Shown: in pieces, positions 7,258 to 15,792 of the stretch | Layout of the letters: every line of letters begins with the position of its first letter | Numbering within the stretch: position 1 is the first letter of the stretch | Assembly (NCBI GenBank): GCA_964469165.1 | Contig: CAYXXZ010000017.1 | Span: 1 to 39,989 of the forward strand | Direction of reading: 5' to 3' | Origin: CAYXXZ01 sp964469165 | GTDB lineage: Bacteria > Pseudomonadota > Gammaproteobacteria > Pseudomonadales > Porticoccaceae | DNA length: 39,989 nucleotides | Program-made: the position numbers and the translations under genes | The notes under the pieces: generated by a model | Database searches by the model: none | What the model saw: only the letters and a program-made list of their open reading frames with translations | What the model was told of the DNA's origin: nothing

Positions 7258-7436
7258 GTCCACAGGAACTGGCCAAAGCCAAAAATCCAGATTTGCGCGC
7301 ATCACTGGCGGCCATGCAACGCGCCGCAGAATTGGCGCGCCAAATCGCCCTGCAAACCAATACCGCTATCGTAATCGTGCAGAATGGCAAACCTGTACGC
7401 ATCACCGCCGACGAATTGCGCAAAAAACCACGGTAG
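7254..7436 (+). CDS. Small protein coupled to the zeta toxin, candidate antitoxin
   Basis: The 60-aa protein is helical in its first half (ELAKAKNPDLRASLAAMQRA) and ends with a beta-hairpin-like TAIVIVQNGKPVRITADEL. The start overlaps the toxin stop (ATGA), so the two are translated together. Small proteins with a similar VQNGKPVRI-type tail are found directly after compact zeta-like kinases, which makes it the best antitoxin candidate, in a toxin-first order. No enzymatic motif is visible. Antitoxin activity is an inference from position. Confidence 0.6.
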   Translation: MSPQELAKAKNPDLRASLAAMQRAAELARQIALQTNTAIVIVQNGKPVRITADELRKKPR

Positions 7437-7560
7437 CCATGAGCAGAATTGTCAAATTGGTTAATCGAGGGAATAGCGCCCCAGAAACGCCTTTATCCAG
7501 ACAAAGGGCCAAGGCGCGCGCGGCCTAGAATCGAGCCGATATTCCAATTTCGGAGCCGCG

Positions 7561-8376
7561 ATGAACCCCTCCACCCTGATCGGCATGTCCGCGAGCGTGG
7601 CGCTGCTGGCGACGGTGCTGCTGTTCACCGCCGAAAGCCCCGCAAGCTACCTCAACCTGCCGGGCCTGGCCATCGTCGTCACCGGCACCCTGGCGGCCAC
7701 ATTCATCAGCTACCCCATGAAAGAGGTGATGCGGGTATTTCGCCTGGTGGGCATCGTGTTCCGCAAGGAGAACAGCTACGTTCAGGACGATATCCGCGAA
7801 CTGGTGGCCATGGCGCGCCTGTGGTTCAAGGGCGAGGTGCGGGAAGTGGAGAAGGCCCTGGAGCACACCCGCAACCCCTTCCTGCGCACCGGCATCCGGC
7901 TGGTGATCGCACACACCAAGGAAGAGGAGATCCTCGGCCTGCTGCGCTGGCGCATCGCGCGCCTGCGCGCCCGCGAATATGCCGAAGCGCAGATTTTCCG
8001 CACCATGGCCGCCTACGCGCCCGCGTTCGGGCTGATGGGCACGGTTGTCGGCCTGGTCAACATGCTGGAGGTGATGGAGGCCGCCACCCTGGCGCAGATC
8101 GGCCCCAAGATGGCGGTGGCGCTGCTCACCACCTTTTACGGCATTCTCTTCGCCAACCTGCTGTTCAAGCCCATCGCGGTGAAACTGGAACGCCGTACCG
8201 AGCAGCGTCTGATCGCCATGAACATGGTGCTGGAGGGCGTCTCCCTGATCAGCAAGCGACGTCTGCCGTCGTTCATCGAAGAAACCCTGCATTCCTTCAT
8301 GACCACCTACGAGGATGAGATCCGCGACGAGGGCGGCAGCGCGGCGGATGAACCTGTGGTACTGCGCCATGTCTGA
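7561..8376 (+). CDS. motA: Flagellar motor stator protein MotA/PomA family
   Basis: The 271-aa protein has four hydrophobic segments: two near the N-terminus (about residues 5-24 and 32-50) and two in the second half (about 158-176 and 185-203). The MotA_ExbB signature APAFGLMGTVVGLVNML is clear. MotA forms the ring of the stator that turns around MotB and pushes on FliG. The cytoplasmic loop between helices 2 and 3 carries many charged residues, as expected for FliG contact. The motB start lies inside its last codons (8-base overlap). A GCCGATAT box at 7535 resembles a FliA -10, but no matching -35 is present. Whether it uses H+ or Na+ cannot be decided. Confidence 0.88.
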   Translation: MNPSTLIGMSASVALLATVLLFTAESPASYLNLPGLAIVVTGTLAATFISYPMKEVMRVFRLVGIVFRKENSYVQDDIRELVAMARLWFKGEVREVEKALEHTRNPFLRTGIRLVIAHTKEEEILGLLRWRIARLRAREYAEAQIFRTMAAYAPAFGLMGTVVGLVNMLEVMEAATLAQIGPKMAVALLTTFYGILFANLLFKPIAVKLERRTEQRLIAMNMVLEGVSLISKRRLPSFIEETLHSFMTTYEDEIRDEGGSAADEPVVLRHV

Positions 8377-9049
8377 CAGCCACGCTCGGAGCGCGCACGA
8401 CGACCTGCTCCCCGGCCCGCAGGCCACCGAGGAGGAGGGCTGGCTGGTCAGTTTTCTCGATGTGGTGACGCTGATCCTGGTGCTCATGGTGTTGCTGCTG
8501 TCCATGTCACACCTCAAGGTGACGGAAAGCGAGGCGGCACCGGTTTCGGCAGTCCCTGAGGTGCGCGAAAAATCCGGCATCCTGCCCGCCGGCGATGGTC
8601 TCTTGCCGCGCTATGCGGCGCTCGAGCAGCGCATCGACACCCTTGCTCTCGAAGGTATCGATGCCACGCCACTCCCCGAGGGAATGGTGTTGCGCATCGC
8701 CGACAACCTGCTGTTCACCAGCGGCCAGGCGGACCTGACGCTGTCCGGCGAGCAGGTGATCAGCCGCCTGCTCGATACTCTGTCCACCTTCGAAGGAGAA
8801 ATTTCCGTCGAGGGCCACAGCGACGATCAGCCCATCCACACAGGCCGCTTCCCCTCCAACTGGGAGCTATCCAGCGCCCGCGCCATCGCCGTGGTGCGCT
8901 TTCTGCAGCGTCAGGGTCTGTCGGCCACCGCACTGCGCGCCGTAGGCTACGCCGATACGCGGCCGGTAGCCGGCAACGACGACAGTGCCGGGCGCGCCGC
9001 CAACCGTCGTGTGGAACTGGTGTTGCGGGAGCTGCCGTCGTCCTCCTGA
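8369..9049 (+). CDS. motB: Flagellar motor stator protein MotB/PomB family
   Basis: The 226-aa protein has one N-terminal membrane helix with the ion-binding aspartate in WLVSFLDVVTLILVLMVLL (Asp about residue 28), then a linker and an OmpA-like peptidoglycan-binding domain (about 110-220) with VEGHSDDQPI and NRRVELVL. It anchors the stator to the cell wall and carries the ion across the membrane. The start is the ATG overlapping the motA stop; an in-frame extension to 8315 lies wholly inside motA. The residues around the aspartate (FLD) differ from both the E. coli MotB YAD and the PomB FAD patterns, so this pair is somewhat atypical. Confidence 0.88.
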   Translation: MSDSHARSAHDDLLPGPQATEEEGWLVSFLDVVTLILVLMVLLLSMSHLKVTESEAAPVSAVPEVREKSGILPAGDGLLPRYAALEQRIDTLALEGIDATPLPEGMVLRIADNLLFTSGQADLTLSGEQVISRLLDTLSTFEGEISVEGHSDDQPIHTGRFPSNWELSSARAIAVVRFLQRQGLSATALRAVGYADTRPVAGNDDSAGRAANRRVELVLRELPSSS

Positions 9050-9202
9050 GTTTCACGTTTCTTCTGAGTTGCACGTTACACGTTGCACGTGGGTGCCCAC
9101 GGCGACGGCGGCGCACTTGCCACGCAACGAGGCGCGGGCGGGATAGCGGTATGAACTGCTTCGGATCTTGCGTGAAACGTGCAACGTGCAACGTGAAACT
9201 CA
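9048..9202. repeat. Family A hairpin repeat (A2)
   Basis: The arms are built from GTTTCACGTT/GCACGT units (left about 9048-9091, right about 9173-9202, CGTGAAACGTGCAACGTG and following). The loop contains GTGGGTGCCCACGGCGACGG and GGGATAGCGGTATGAACTGC. About 120 bases of it are roughly 90 percent identical to the copy at 9618-9754; the two copies flank flaG. Confidence 0.9.
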
Positions 9203-9204
9203 CC

Positions 9205-9232
9205 TAAAGCCACCCCGCCCCCCTGCCGATAT
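9205..9232 (+). promoter_or_regulatory. Probable sigma-28 promoter for flaG
   Basis: TAAAGCCA, 12 bases, GCCGATAT. Both boxes are good; the spacer is one base longer than the ideal 11. It directly abuts the family A repeat and lies 34 bases before the flaG start. Confidence 0.72.
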
Positions 9233-9266
9233 AACAACAGAGCGGATCTCAAGGGCAGGACCACCC

Positions 9267-9611
9267 ATGACGTCGACCATCAGCAGCGCCACCAGTCAGC
9301 CCGCTGCGACAATACAGGACGCCACCCAGCACCAGCGGCTGGACCGGGTACTGCGCGAGCTGCCCGGCAGCGAAAACACCACCGCAGCCCAGGACCCGGC
9401 GGCGCTGGTGGATACGGTAAGGCGCATCAACGAAGTCATGCGCCCCTATGGGGTCGAGTTCGAAATGGGCGGCGAACCGCCACGGGTGGTCACCCGTATC
9501 GTGGACAGCGCCAGCGGCGAGATGATCCGCCAGATTCCCTCTGAAGAGGTGCTGCGCATTGGCGAGCGCCTGGAGGAGCTGGTGGGGCGGCTTATCACAC
9601 TGGAAGTTTGA
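9267..9611 (+). CDS. flaG: FlaG family protein
   Basis: The 114-aa protein has a variable Ser/Thr/Ala/Gln-rich N-terminus and a conserved C-terminal FlaG domain (about residues 55-112): VEFEMGGEPPRVVTRIVDSA and EMIRQIPSEEVLRIGERL, matching the family pattern of a short beta-meander followed by a helix with IRQIP. FlaG proteins affect filament length and stability; the mechanism is unclear. The start was chosen at the ATG 34 bases after the FliA-like promoter; an extension to 9168 would run through the promoter and repeat. It is flanked on both sides by near-identical family A repeats. Confidence 0.9.
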   Translation: MTSTISSATSQPAATIQDATQHQRLDRVLRELPGSENTTAAQDPAALVDTVRRINEVMRPYGVEFEMGGEPPRVVTRIVDSASGEMIRQIPSEEVLRIGERLEELVGRLITLEV

Positions 9612-9617
9612 GTGGTT

Positions 9618-9754
9618 GAGTTTCACGTTGCACGTTTCACGTGGGTGCCCACAGCAATGGCGGCACATTTACCACGCAACGAGGTACGGGAGGGATAGCG
9701 GTATGAACTGCTCCGGATCTTGCGTGAAACGTGCAACGTGTAACGTGAAACTCA
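9618..9754. repeat. Family A hairpin repeat (A3)
   Basis: The left arm starts GTTTCACGTTGCACG and continues TTTCACG; the right arm ends AACGTGAAACTCA. The loop is nearly identical to that of the copy at 9048-9202. It lies between the convergent ends of flaG and fliE and could serve as a two-way transcription end. Confidence 0.9.
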
Positions 9755-9756
9755 AA

Positions 9757-10086
9757 TCAAACCTGCATGTTCATGATGTCCTTGTAGGCGGCGACCAGGC
9801 GGTTACGCACTTGCACGCCCATCTGGAAAGCGATGCTGGCCTTTTGCATGTCCACCATGACATCGTTGAGGGAGACGCCGGGATCGCCGATCTGAAAGGC
9901 TTCCGCCTGGCTTCTTGATGTGGCTTGCAACTGGTTGATGCGCTCGATGGAGGCATGCAGTTCGGCGGCAAAACCGCCGCTGCCCACTGCGGTATCCACG
10001 CGCTGGCCGCGTGCGGGTGCCCCTGCCGCCTGGCTCGAAAGCGCCTGCATCTGCTGCAACACGGAGTGAATGTTGCCGGTTGTCAT
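9757..10086 (-). CDS. fliE: Flagellar hook-basal body protein FliE
   Basis: The 109-aa protein has the FliE C-terminal region GVSLNDVMVDMQKASIAFQM...VRNRLVAAYKDIMNMQV, which is strongly conserved. FliE connects the MS ring to the proximal rod and is an early export substrate. The ATG at 10086 has AAGGA 9-13 bases upstream and gives the usual length (about 104 aa); the open frame continues to 10185 without a better start. It is divergent from fliF, as in enterobacteria. Confidence 0.95.
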   Translation of the reverse strand: MTTGNIHSVLQQMQALSSQAAGAPARGQRVDTAVGSGGFAAELHASIERINQLQATSRSQAEAFQIGDPGVSLNDVMVDMQKASIAFQMGVQVRNRLVAAYKDIMNMQV

Positions 10087-10234
10087 GTGGCTGTCCTTGC
10101 GGTGAATCGTGCGGCGCCGAAGCCTCGGCGGCGCTGACAATGAAAAACGAAAAACGACCTGATCCGCCCAGCTTAGCAATGGCACTGCGCCGGCAAAGCA
10201 TCAATTAGCGACAAAAACACCGCCTTTTCCGTCA

Positions 10235-10262
10235 TTGCCGGAGGACGGCCCCTGCCCATAAT
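10235..10262 (+). promoter_or_regulatory. Candidate sigma-70 promoter for the fliF operon
   Basis: TTGCCG, 16 bases, CATAAT in the fliE-fliF divergent region, about 90 bases before the fliF start. FlhDC-dependent class II promoters are expected here, but no convincing FlhDC box pair was identified. Confidence 0.35.
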
Positions 10263-10352
10263 CCGGGCTCATGAGCAGAGCCAGGGCGGACGGCGTTTCG
10301 TGATTCCCAGAGCACAACCCCAACAACAGCGCCGCGGCGCCAGCGGTCGGTC

Positions 10353-12074
10353 GTGAACGCCACCGTGTCGAACGCGGATGGCAGCGCCATGCCGGGAGCG
10401 GCTGGTGCGCGCGCCTTCAATGCCGCCTGGCTGAAAGAAAGAGTCGGCCAGCACGGCCTGCTGCCGCTGCTCATCGCAGCCGCCGCTGCCATTGCCCTGA
10501 TTGCCGCGTTGTTGTTGTGGGCCTCCGCGCCGGAATACCGGGTGCTGTTCAGCAACCTCGCCGAAGCGGACGGCGGGCGCATCATCTCGGAACTCGACAA
10601 GCGCCGTATTCCCTACAGATTCAGCGACAACGGCAGCGCCATTCTGGTGCCCGGCGACCAGGTTCACGGCCTGCGCCTGCAGCTTGCCGAGCAGGGCCTG
10701 CCCCAGGGCGGCACGGTCGGCCTGGAACTCCTCGACAACCAGGCCTTCGGTACCAGCCAGTTTGCCGAACAGGTCCACTTCCAGCGCGGCCTCGAGGGCG
10801 AGTTGGTGCGCTCCATCAAAACCCTGGGCCCGGTGGCCGACGCCCGCGTGCACCTGGCCATGCCCAAGCCCACCGTGTTCGTGCGCGAACGGGAGCCGGC
10901 CAAGGCCTCGGTGGTACTGGTACTCCACCCCGGTCGCAGTCTCGGCGACGGCCAGGTTGCGTCGATCATGCACCTGGTGTCGAGCAGCGTGCCGGGCCTC
11001 GCCGTCGACGATGTCACCGTGGTCAACCAGCAGGGTGCACTGCTCTCCGGCAGCACCGCCGAGGGCGACCTGGATACCGCCAGCCTCACCTACACCCGCG
11101 ACCTGGAGCGCGACTACCAGCAGCGCATCGAGAACATCCTGCTGCCCCTGTTCGGCGCCCGCAACGTGCGTGTGCAGGTGGCGGCACAGGTGGATTTTTC
11201 GCGCCGCGAGGAAACCGCCGAGCGCTACGGCCCCAACCAGACCCCGGAGCGCGCAGCGGTGCGCAGCGCCCAGCAGAGCACCAGCTACAACGGCAGCGAC
11301 GAGGTGGCGCGCGGCATTCCCGGCGCCCTCAGCAACACCGCCCCGGGCGCGGTCGCATCGCCCATTGTCAACGGTGACAGCGACGCCGGGAATGGCGACA
11401 GCCAGGACGACGGCACCGCCAGCACGCGCAACGAAAGCCTCATCAATTACGAGGTCGACCGCAACATCACCCATATCCAGCACCAGCGCGGCCAGCTGCA
11501 GCGCCTGAGTGTGGCGGTGGTGATCAACTACCGCGACGGCCTGGACGAGGAGGGCAATCCGGCCCGCCTTCCCCTCGCGGAGCAACAGCTCGAGCAAGTG
11601 GAGCGCCTGACCCGTCAGGCCATGGGCTTCTCCGGCACGCGCGGCGATGCCCTGGAAGTGGTGAACAGCCCCTTCACAGACGACTACACGCCCGGGGAAC
11701 CCGAACCGGCCTGGTGGACCAGCCCCGATATCCTGGCATTGTTCGCTGGCCTGGGGCGCTATCTGCTGGTGGGCATCCTGGCCCTGGCACTCTATGCGCT
11801 GCTGTTTCGCCCCCTGCTGCGCAACCACCTCGTCGCGTCACAGCCGTCGCAGACAGCCGACGAGCCCCGCGAAGACCCGCCCGCGCCCGGCCCCAGACCC
11901 GACGCGGAAGGGGAAGACGACGACCGCGAACCCGCTCTCGCCGGCCGCTCGCGGCGCTACAAGCGCAAGCTCAACAGTCAGGAGCAGCGCCTTGAAGTGC
12001 TGCGCGAAACCGCGCGCGACGACCCGCGTCTGCTGGCCATCGTGATACGCAACTGGATGAGCCGCAATGAATGA
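10353..12074 (+). CDS. fliF: Flagellar MS-ring protein FliF
   Basis: The 573-aa protein has a first membrane helix at about residues 37-57, the YscJ/FliF ring-building domains (EYRVLFSNLAEADGGRI, then EQVHFQRGLEGELVRSIKTL) and a periplasmic region ending near 450. A second helix at about 463-487 is followed by a cytoplasmic tail with the FliG-binding segment at the extreme C-terminus (LLAIVIRNWMSRNE). FliF forms the MS ring on which the motor and export gate assemble. The start shown is GTG; an ATG 36 bases further in is an alternative. It overlaps fliG by 8 bases. Confidence 0.96.
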   Translation: MNATVSNADGSAMPGAAGARAFNAAWLKERVGQHGLLPLLIAAAAAIALIAALLLWASAPEYRVLFSNLAEADGGRIISELDKRRIPYRFSDNGSAILVPGDQVHGLRLQLAEQGLPQGGTVGLELLDNQAFGTSQFAEQVHFQRGLEGELVRSIKTLGPVADARVHLAMPKPTVFVREREPAKASVVLVLHPGRSLGDGQVASIMHLVSSSVPGLAVDDVTVVNQQGALLSGSTAEGDLDTASLTYTRDLERDYQQRIENILLPLFGARNVRVQVAAQVDFSRREETAERYGPNQTPERAAVRSAQQSTSYNGSDEVARGIPGALSNTAPGAVASPIVNGDSDAGNGDSQDDGTASTRNESLINYEVDRNITHIQHQRGQLQRLSVAVVINYRDGLDEEGNPARLPLAEQQLEQVERLTRQAMGFSGTRGDALEVVNSPFTDDYTPGEPEPAWWTSPDILALFAGLGRYLLVGILALALYALLFRPLLRNHLVASQPSQTADEPREDPPAPGPRPDAEGEDDDREPALAGRSRRYKRKLNSQEQRLEVLRETARDDPRLLAIVIRNWMSRNE

Positions 12075-13074
12075 ATACTTGAACCGCAACCCCGGCCTGC
12101 GCAAGAGCGCCATCCTGCTGCTGAGCCTTGACGAGGACAGCGCCGCGGAGGTGATGCGCTACATGTCGGCGCTGGAAATCCAGGAGCTGAGCCAGGCAAT
12201 GGCCTCGATGGGACACGTGCCCTACGCGGAGATGAACGCCGTGCTGGAGGATTTCTATACCGATTCGGAAGAGTTCTCCCTGCTCGGCGTGGGCTCCAAT
12301 GAATACCTCTTCTCGGTGCTCACCAAGGTACTGGGCAGCGAGCGCGCCACCAGCCTGATGGAAGACATCGCCGGCATCACCAATTCCAATTCGGGCATCG
12401 ACACACTCAACCTGATCGAACCCACGGCGGTGGCGGAGATGATCCGCGACGAACATCCGCAGATCATCGCCACCATTCTCGTCCACCTGGAGCGCCGCCA
12501 GGCCGCGGACGTGCTCGAACAGTTCGACGACAAACTGCGCAACGACGTGGTGCTGCGCATCGCCACCTTCAGCGGCGTGCAGCCGGCCGCGCTGCAGGAA
12601 CTCACCGAAGTACTGGGCGGCATGCTCGACGGCCAGAACCTCAAGCGCAGCAAGATGGGCGGCGTGAAGACCGCCGCCGAAATCCTCAACCTGATGAACG
12701 CCAGCACCGAGGAGACAGTGATCGAGACGGTGCGCAACTACAGCGACGACCTGGCGCAGAAGATCATCGACCAGATGTTCCTGTTCGAAAGCCTGGTCAA
12801 TGTCGACGACCACGCCATCCGCCTGCTGCTCAAGGAAATCGATACCAACACCCTGGCGATTGCCCTCAAGGGCGCACCTCAGGCGCTGGTGGAGCGCTTC
12901 ACCGGCAACATGTCGCAGCGCGCCGCGCAGCTGTTGCTGGAAGACATGGAAGCGCGCGGACCGATGCGCCTGTCGCTGGTGGAAAATGAGCAGAAGACCA
13001 TTCTCCAGGTGGCGCGGCGCCTCGCCGACAGCGGCGAGATCCTGCTGACCGCGGCCGAGGACAGCTATGTCTGA
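12067..13074 (+). CDS. fliG: Flagellar motor switch protein FliG
   Basis: The 335-aa protein closely follows enterobacterial FliG (331 aa). It has an N-terminal FliF-binding domain (RKSAILLLSLDEDSAAEVM), a middle domain with EHPQ at 129-132, and a C-terminal torque domain including IDTNTLAIALKGAP, RFTGNMSQRAAQLLLEDMEA and GPMRLSLVENEQKTIL. FliG couples stator force to the C ring. Overlaps of 8 bases on both sides show tight coupling with fliF and fliH. Confidence 0.97.
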   Translation: MNEYLNRNPGLRKSAILLLSLDEDSAAEVMRYMSALEIQELSQAMASMGHVPYAEMNAVLEDFYTDSEEFSLLGVGSNEYLFSVLTKVLGSERATSLMEDIAGITNSNSGIDTLNLIEPTAVAEMIRDEHPQIIATILVHLERRQAADVLEQFDDKLRNDVVLRIATFSGVQPAALQELTEVLGGMLDGQNLKRSKMGGVKTAAEILNLMNASTEETVIETVRNYSDDLAQKIIDQMFLFESLVNVDDHAIRLLLKEIDTNTLAIALKGAPQALVERFTGNMSQRAAQLLLEDMEARGPMRLSLVENEQKTILQVARRLADSGEILLTAAEDSYV

Positions 13075-13774
13075 GCATTCCTGGCAACCCTGGCGCATGG
13101 CGCGCCTCGACAGGCCGATCGCAGCGCGCCCGGCACCGGCAATGGCGCGCGCCCCCGATCCCGCAGTGTTGCGCGACGAGGCGCGCCGCCAGGGCCACGC
13201 CGAGGGACATGCGGCAGGTTACGCCGAAGGCCGCAGCGCCGGTTACGAGGACGGTTTTCAGGAGGGCCGCAGCGCCGGGCTGGAAGAGGGCCTGGCCGGG
13301 GGCCGTGCCCAGGCCGCAGCGGAACTTCACGACGCGCGCCAGACGCAGCTTGCCCCGCTCGCCGCACTGGCCGGAGAATTTTCCGAAGCCGTTGCCCGCC
13401 TCAGCGAGGCCCTCGGCGACCGCCTCGTCGAACTCGCCATCGCCACCGCCCGCCAGTTGGCCCGCGACAGCCTCGACGCCCAGCCGGACGCCGTGCTGGC
13501 TATCGTGCGCGAACTGCTCCACTACGAACCCGCCCTGCAGGGCAAGCCGCGCCTGTGGCTGCACCCCGACGATCTCCATGTGGTTGATGCTCACCTGGGC
13601 GATGAGTTGCGCGCCGCGGGCTGGCGTCTGCAGCCCGACGACCAGATCAGCCGTGGCGGCTGCCGCGCCAGCGCCCAGAGCGGCGAGCTGGATGCCACCT
13701 GGGAAAGCCGCTGGGAGGCCGTGTCCAGCCAGCTGCGCCACCAGCGCCGCGCCGGCGCGGAGCAAGGCTCGTGA
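13067..13774 (+). CDS. fliH: Flagellar assembly protein FliH
   Basis: The 235-aa protein has an N-terminal Trp-containing segment (WQPWRM, which binds FlhA/FliN in homologues). A glycine-repeat helix region with G-x3-G type spacing (GHAEGHAAGYAEGRSAGYE, about residues 44-62) follows, and then a C-terminal FliH/YscL domain. FliH is the peripheral stalk of the FliI ATPase and regulates it. The end overlaps fliI by 4 bases. Confidence 0.93.
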   Translation: MSEHSWQPWRMARLDRPIAARPAPAMARAPDPAVLRDEARRQGHAEGHAAGYAEGRSAGYEDGFQEGRSAGLEEGLAGGRAQAAAELHDARQTQLAPLAALAGEFSEAVARLSEALGDRLVELAIATARQLARDSLDAQPDAVLAIVRELLHYEPALQGKPRLWLHPDDLHVVDAHLGDELRAAGWRLQPDDQISRGGCRASAQSGELDATWESRWEAVSSQLRHQRRAGAEQGS

Positions 13775-15138
13775 ACGGCAACCGGCACCTCGCCGCCTGG
13801 GATACCGCCATGCACAGCATCGGCGAGCGCATCGCCACGTTGCCGCCGCTGCGCGCCAGCGGTCGCGTGGTGCGCGCCACCGGCCTGGTATTGGAAGCCG
13901 CCGGGCTCCAGGTGCCACTCGGCGGATCCTGCCTCGTCGAGGTCAGCGGCCAGGGTGCCAACCCTACCTGTGCCGAGGCCGAAGTGGTGGGCTTCGGTGC
14001 CGACCGGGTATACCTGATGCCACTTGCCGCCATCGACGGCCTGGTGGCGGGGGCGCGCGTATTTCCGCTCGGCGGGGGCGGCGAGCGCCGCTTTCCCATC
14101 GGCGACAGCCTGCTCGGGCGCGTCGTGGACGGCGGCGGCCGCCCCCTCGACGACGGCCCCTCGCTGGCCGCCGCCCCCCATGCGACCCTGGCAAGTGCGC
14201 CCATCAACCCGTTGTCGCGAGCGCCCATCGTCAGTCAGATCGATGTCGGTGTGCGCGCCATCAACGGCCTGCTGAGCGTCGGCCGCGGCCAGCGCATGGG
14301 CCTGTTCGCGGGCTCCGGCGTCGGCAAATCGGTGCTGCTCGGCATGATGGCGCGCTACACCGAAGCGGACGTGATCGTTGTCGGATTGATCGGTGAACGG
14401 GGCCGCGAAGTTCAGGATTTCATCGCCAACATCCTCGGCGCGGATGGCCTGGCGCGCGCGGTGGTGGTAGCGGCGCCAGCGGATACCTCGCCGCTGCAGC
14501 GCCTGCAGGGCGCCGCCTACGCCACGCGCCTTGCCGAGGACTTCCGCGACGCCGGTCACAACGTGCTGCTGATCATGGACTCTCTCACACGCTACGCCAT
14601 GGCGCAGCGGGAGATCGCCCTGGCCATTGGCGAGCCGCCGGCTACCAAGGGTTATCCGCCGTCGGTATTCGCCAAGCTGCCAGCCCTGGTGGAGCGCGCC
14701 GGCAACGGTCACAGCGGCGGCGGCTCCATCACCGCTTTCTATACCGTACTTGCCGAGGGCGACGATCAGCAGGACCCCATCGCCGATTCGGCGCGCGCCA
14801 TTCTCGATGGCCATATCGTGCTGTCGCGCACCCTGGCGGAAGCGGGCCACTATCCGGCCATCGATATCGAGGCTTCCATCAGCCGCGCCATGCCCGCCAT
14901 CGTGCCCGGCGCCGCGCTGCGCCGCGCCCAGCAGTTCAAGCAACTTTTTTCACTGTACCACCGCAACCGCGACCTGATCAGCGTCGGCGCCTACAGCCCC
15001 GGTCACGATCCGCAACTGGATCGGGCGGTACAGGCCTATCCGCGTCTGGAAGCCTTTTTGCAACAGCCCCTCGATGTGCGCGCTGCCATCGGCGACACCC
15101 GCACTCACCTCGACAGCCTGCTCGGAGACAACCCATGA
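13771..15138 (+). CDS. fliI: Flagellum-specific ATPase FliI
   Basis: The 455-aa ATPase has Walker A AGSGVGKS at 180-187, the ERGREVQDFI segment, the Walker B strand VLLIMDSLTRYAMAQREIALA and a C-terminal helical domain. It energises release of substrates from chaperones at the type III export gate. The start is a GTG overlapping the fliH stop. Length equals E. coli FliI (457 aa). Confidence 0.97.
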   Translation: MNGNRHLAAWDTAMHSIGERIATLPPLRASGRVVRATGLVLEAAGLQVPLGGSCLVEVSGQGANPTCAEAEVVGFGADRVYLMPLAAIDGLVAGARVFPLGGGGERRFPIGDSLLGRVVDGGGRPLDDGPSLAAAPHATLASAPINPLSRAPIVSQIDVGVRAINGLLSVGRGQRMGLFAGSGVGKSVLLGMMARYTEADVIVVGLIGERGREVQDFIANILGADGLARAVVVAAPADTSPLQRLQGAAYATRLAEDFRDAGHNVLLIMDSLTRYAMAQREIALAIGEPPATKGYPPSVFAKLPALVERAGNGHSGGGSITAFYTVLAEGDDQQDPIADSARAILDGHIVLSRTLAEAGHYPAIDIEASISRAMPAIVPGAALRRAQQFKQLFSLYHRNRDLISVGAYSPGHDPQLDRAVQAYPRLEAFLQQPLDVRAAIGDTRTHLDSLLGDNP

Positions 15139-15596
15139 ATCAGACCCCGCTCGATACCCTCATCGACCTGGCCCGCGAGGCTCGCGATGGCGCGGCGCGC
15201 CTGTTGGCGGGGGAGCGCCACGGCGAGCGCCAACTGGCTGATCAGCTGGCATTGCTGGAGAGCTATCGCAACGAATACCGCGAGCGCCTTCACGAACAGA
15301 TGCGCAGCGGCATGGACAGCCTGCGCCTGCAGGACTATCAGGGCTTTCTCGTGTCTCTCGACAACGCCATCATCCAGGCGGGCAGCGCCATGGGCGAACA
15401 GCGCCAGCGCGTGACGCTGCGCCAGCAACAATGGCAGCAGGAGCAGCGCCGCCTGACCTCCTACGACACCCTGGCACAGCGCCGCAATGCTGAGCGGCGC
15501 CGCGAAGAAGCCCGCCGCGAACAACGCGACAACGACGAGTTCACCACCAACACCGTTGCCCGCCGCAGCGCGACGCGGAGCCTGGAACAGCCTTGA
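15135..15596 (+). CDS. fliJ: Flagellar export protein FliJ
   Basis: The 153-aa protein is almost wholly coiled coil, rich in Glu, Arg and Gln (for example LQDYQGFLVSLDNAIIQA then QQWQQEQRRL), as in FliJ. FliJ inserts into the FliI hexamer like the gamma subunit of F1 and links it to FlhA. It overlaps fliI by 4 bases (ATGA). It is the last gene of the tight fliF-J block before a repeat-filled gap. Confidence 0.9.
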   Translation: MNQTPLDTLIDLAREARDGAARLLAGERHGERQLADQLALLESYRNEYRERLHEQMRSGMDSLRLQDYQGFLVSLDNAIIQAGSAMGEQRQRVTLRQQQWQQEQRRLTSYDTLAQRRNAERRREEARREQRDNDEFTTNTVARRSATRSLEQP

Positions 15597-15663
15597 GCGG
15601 GGGAACAGCCTTGAGTAAAGCAAAAGCCCTGGGAGATTGTTCACGATCTTTTGCTGCTTCCGG

Positions 15664-15756
15664 GTTTCACGCTGCACGTTGCACCTGTCACCTGGGTGCC
15701 TGTGGCGATGACGTCCCGATCTTGCGTGCAACGTGCAGCGTGAAACGTGAAGCTCA
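15664..15756. repeat. Family A hairpin repeat (A4) between fliJ and fliK
   Basis: The left arm GTTTCACGCTGCACGTTGCA faces TGCAACGTGCAGCGTGAAAC; the 20-bp pairing includes the GCAGC variant on both arms. The loop carries GGTGCCTGTGGCGATGACG. It occupies most of the 196-base gap. Confidence 0.88.
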
Positions 15757-15792
15757 ATCGACCAAAGCGATGAGCCTGGCTGGAGGCCACTC

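Noticed and set aside
7535..7542. FliA -10 box (GCCGATAT) before motA
   Set aside because: No TAAAG/TCAAG box at the required distance; kept only as a remark under motA.
10180..10194. Possible sigma-54 promoter (TGGCAC...GGC, GG-N10-GC) before fliF
   Set aside because: The -12 part is CGGC instead of TTGC, and an FlhD-type hierarchy does not need sigma-54 here.
10269..11828. 519-codon open frame opposite fliF
   Set aside because: Shadow frame of a certain gene; no domain, and it would cover the whole fliF region.
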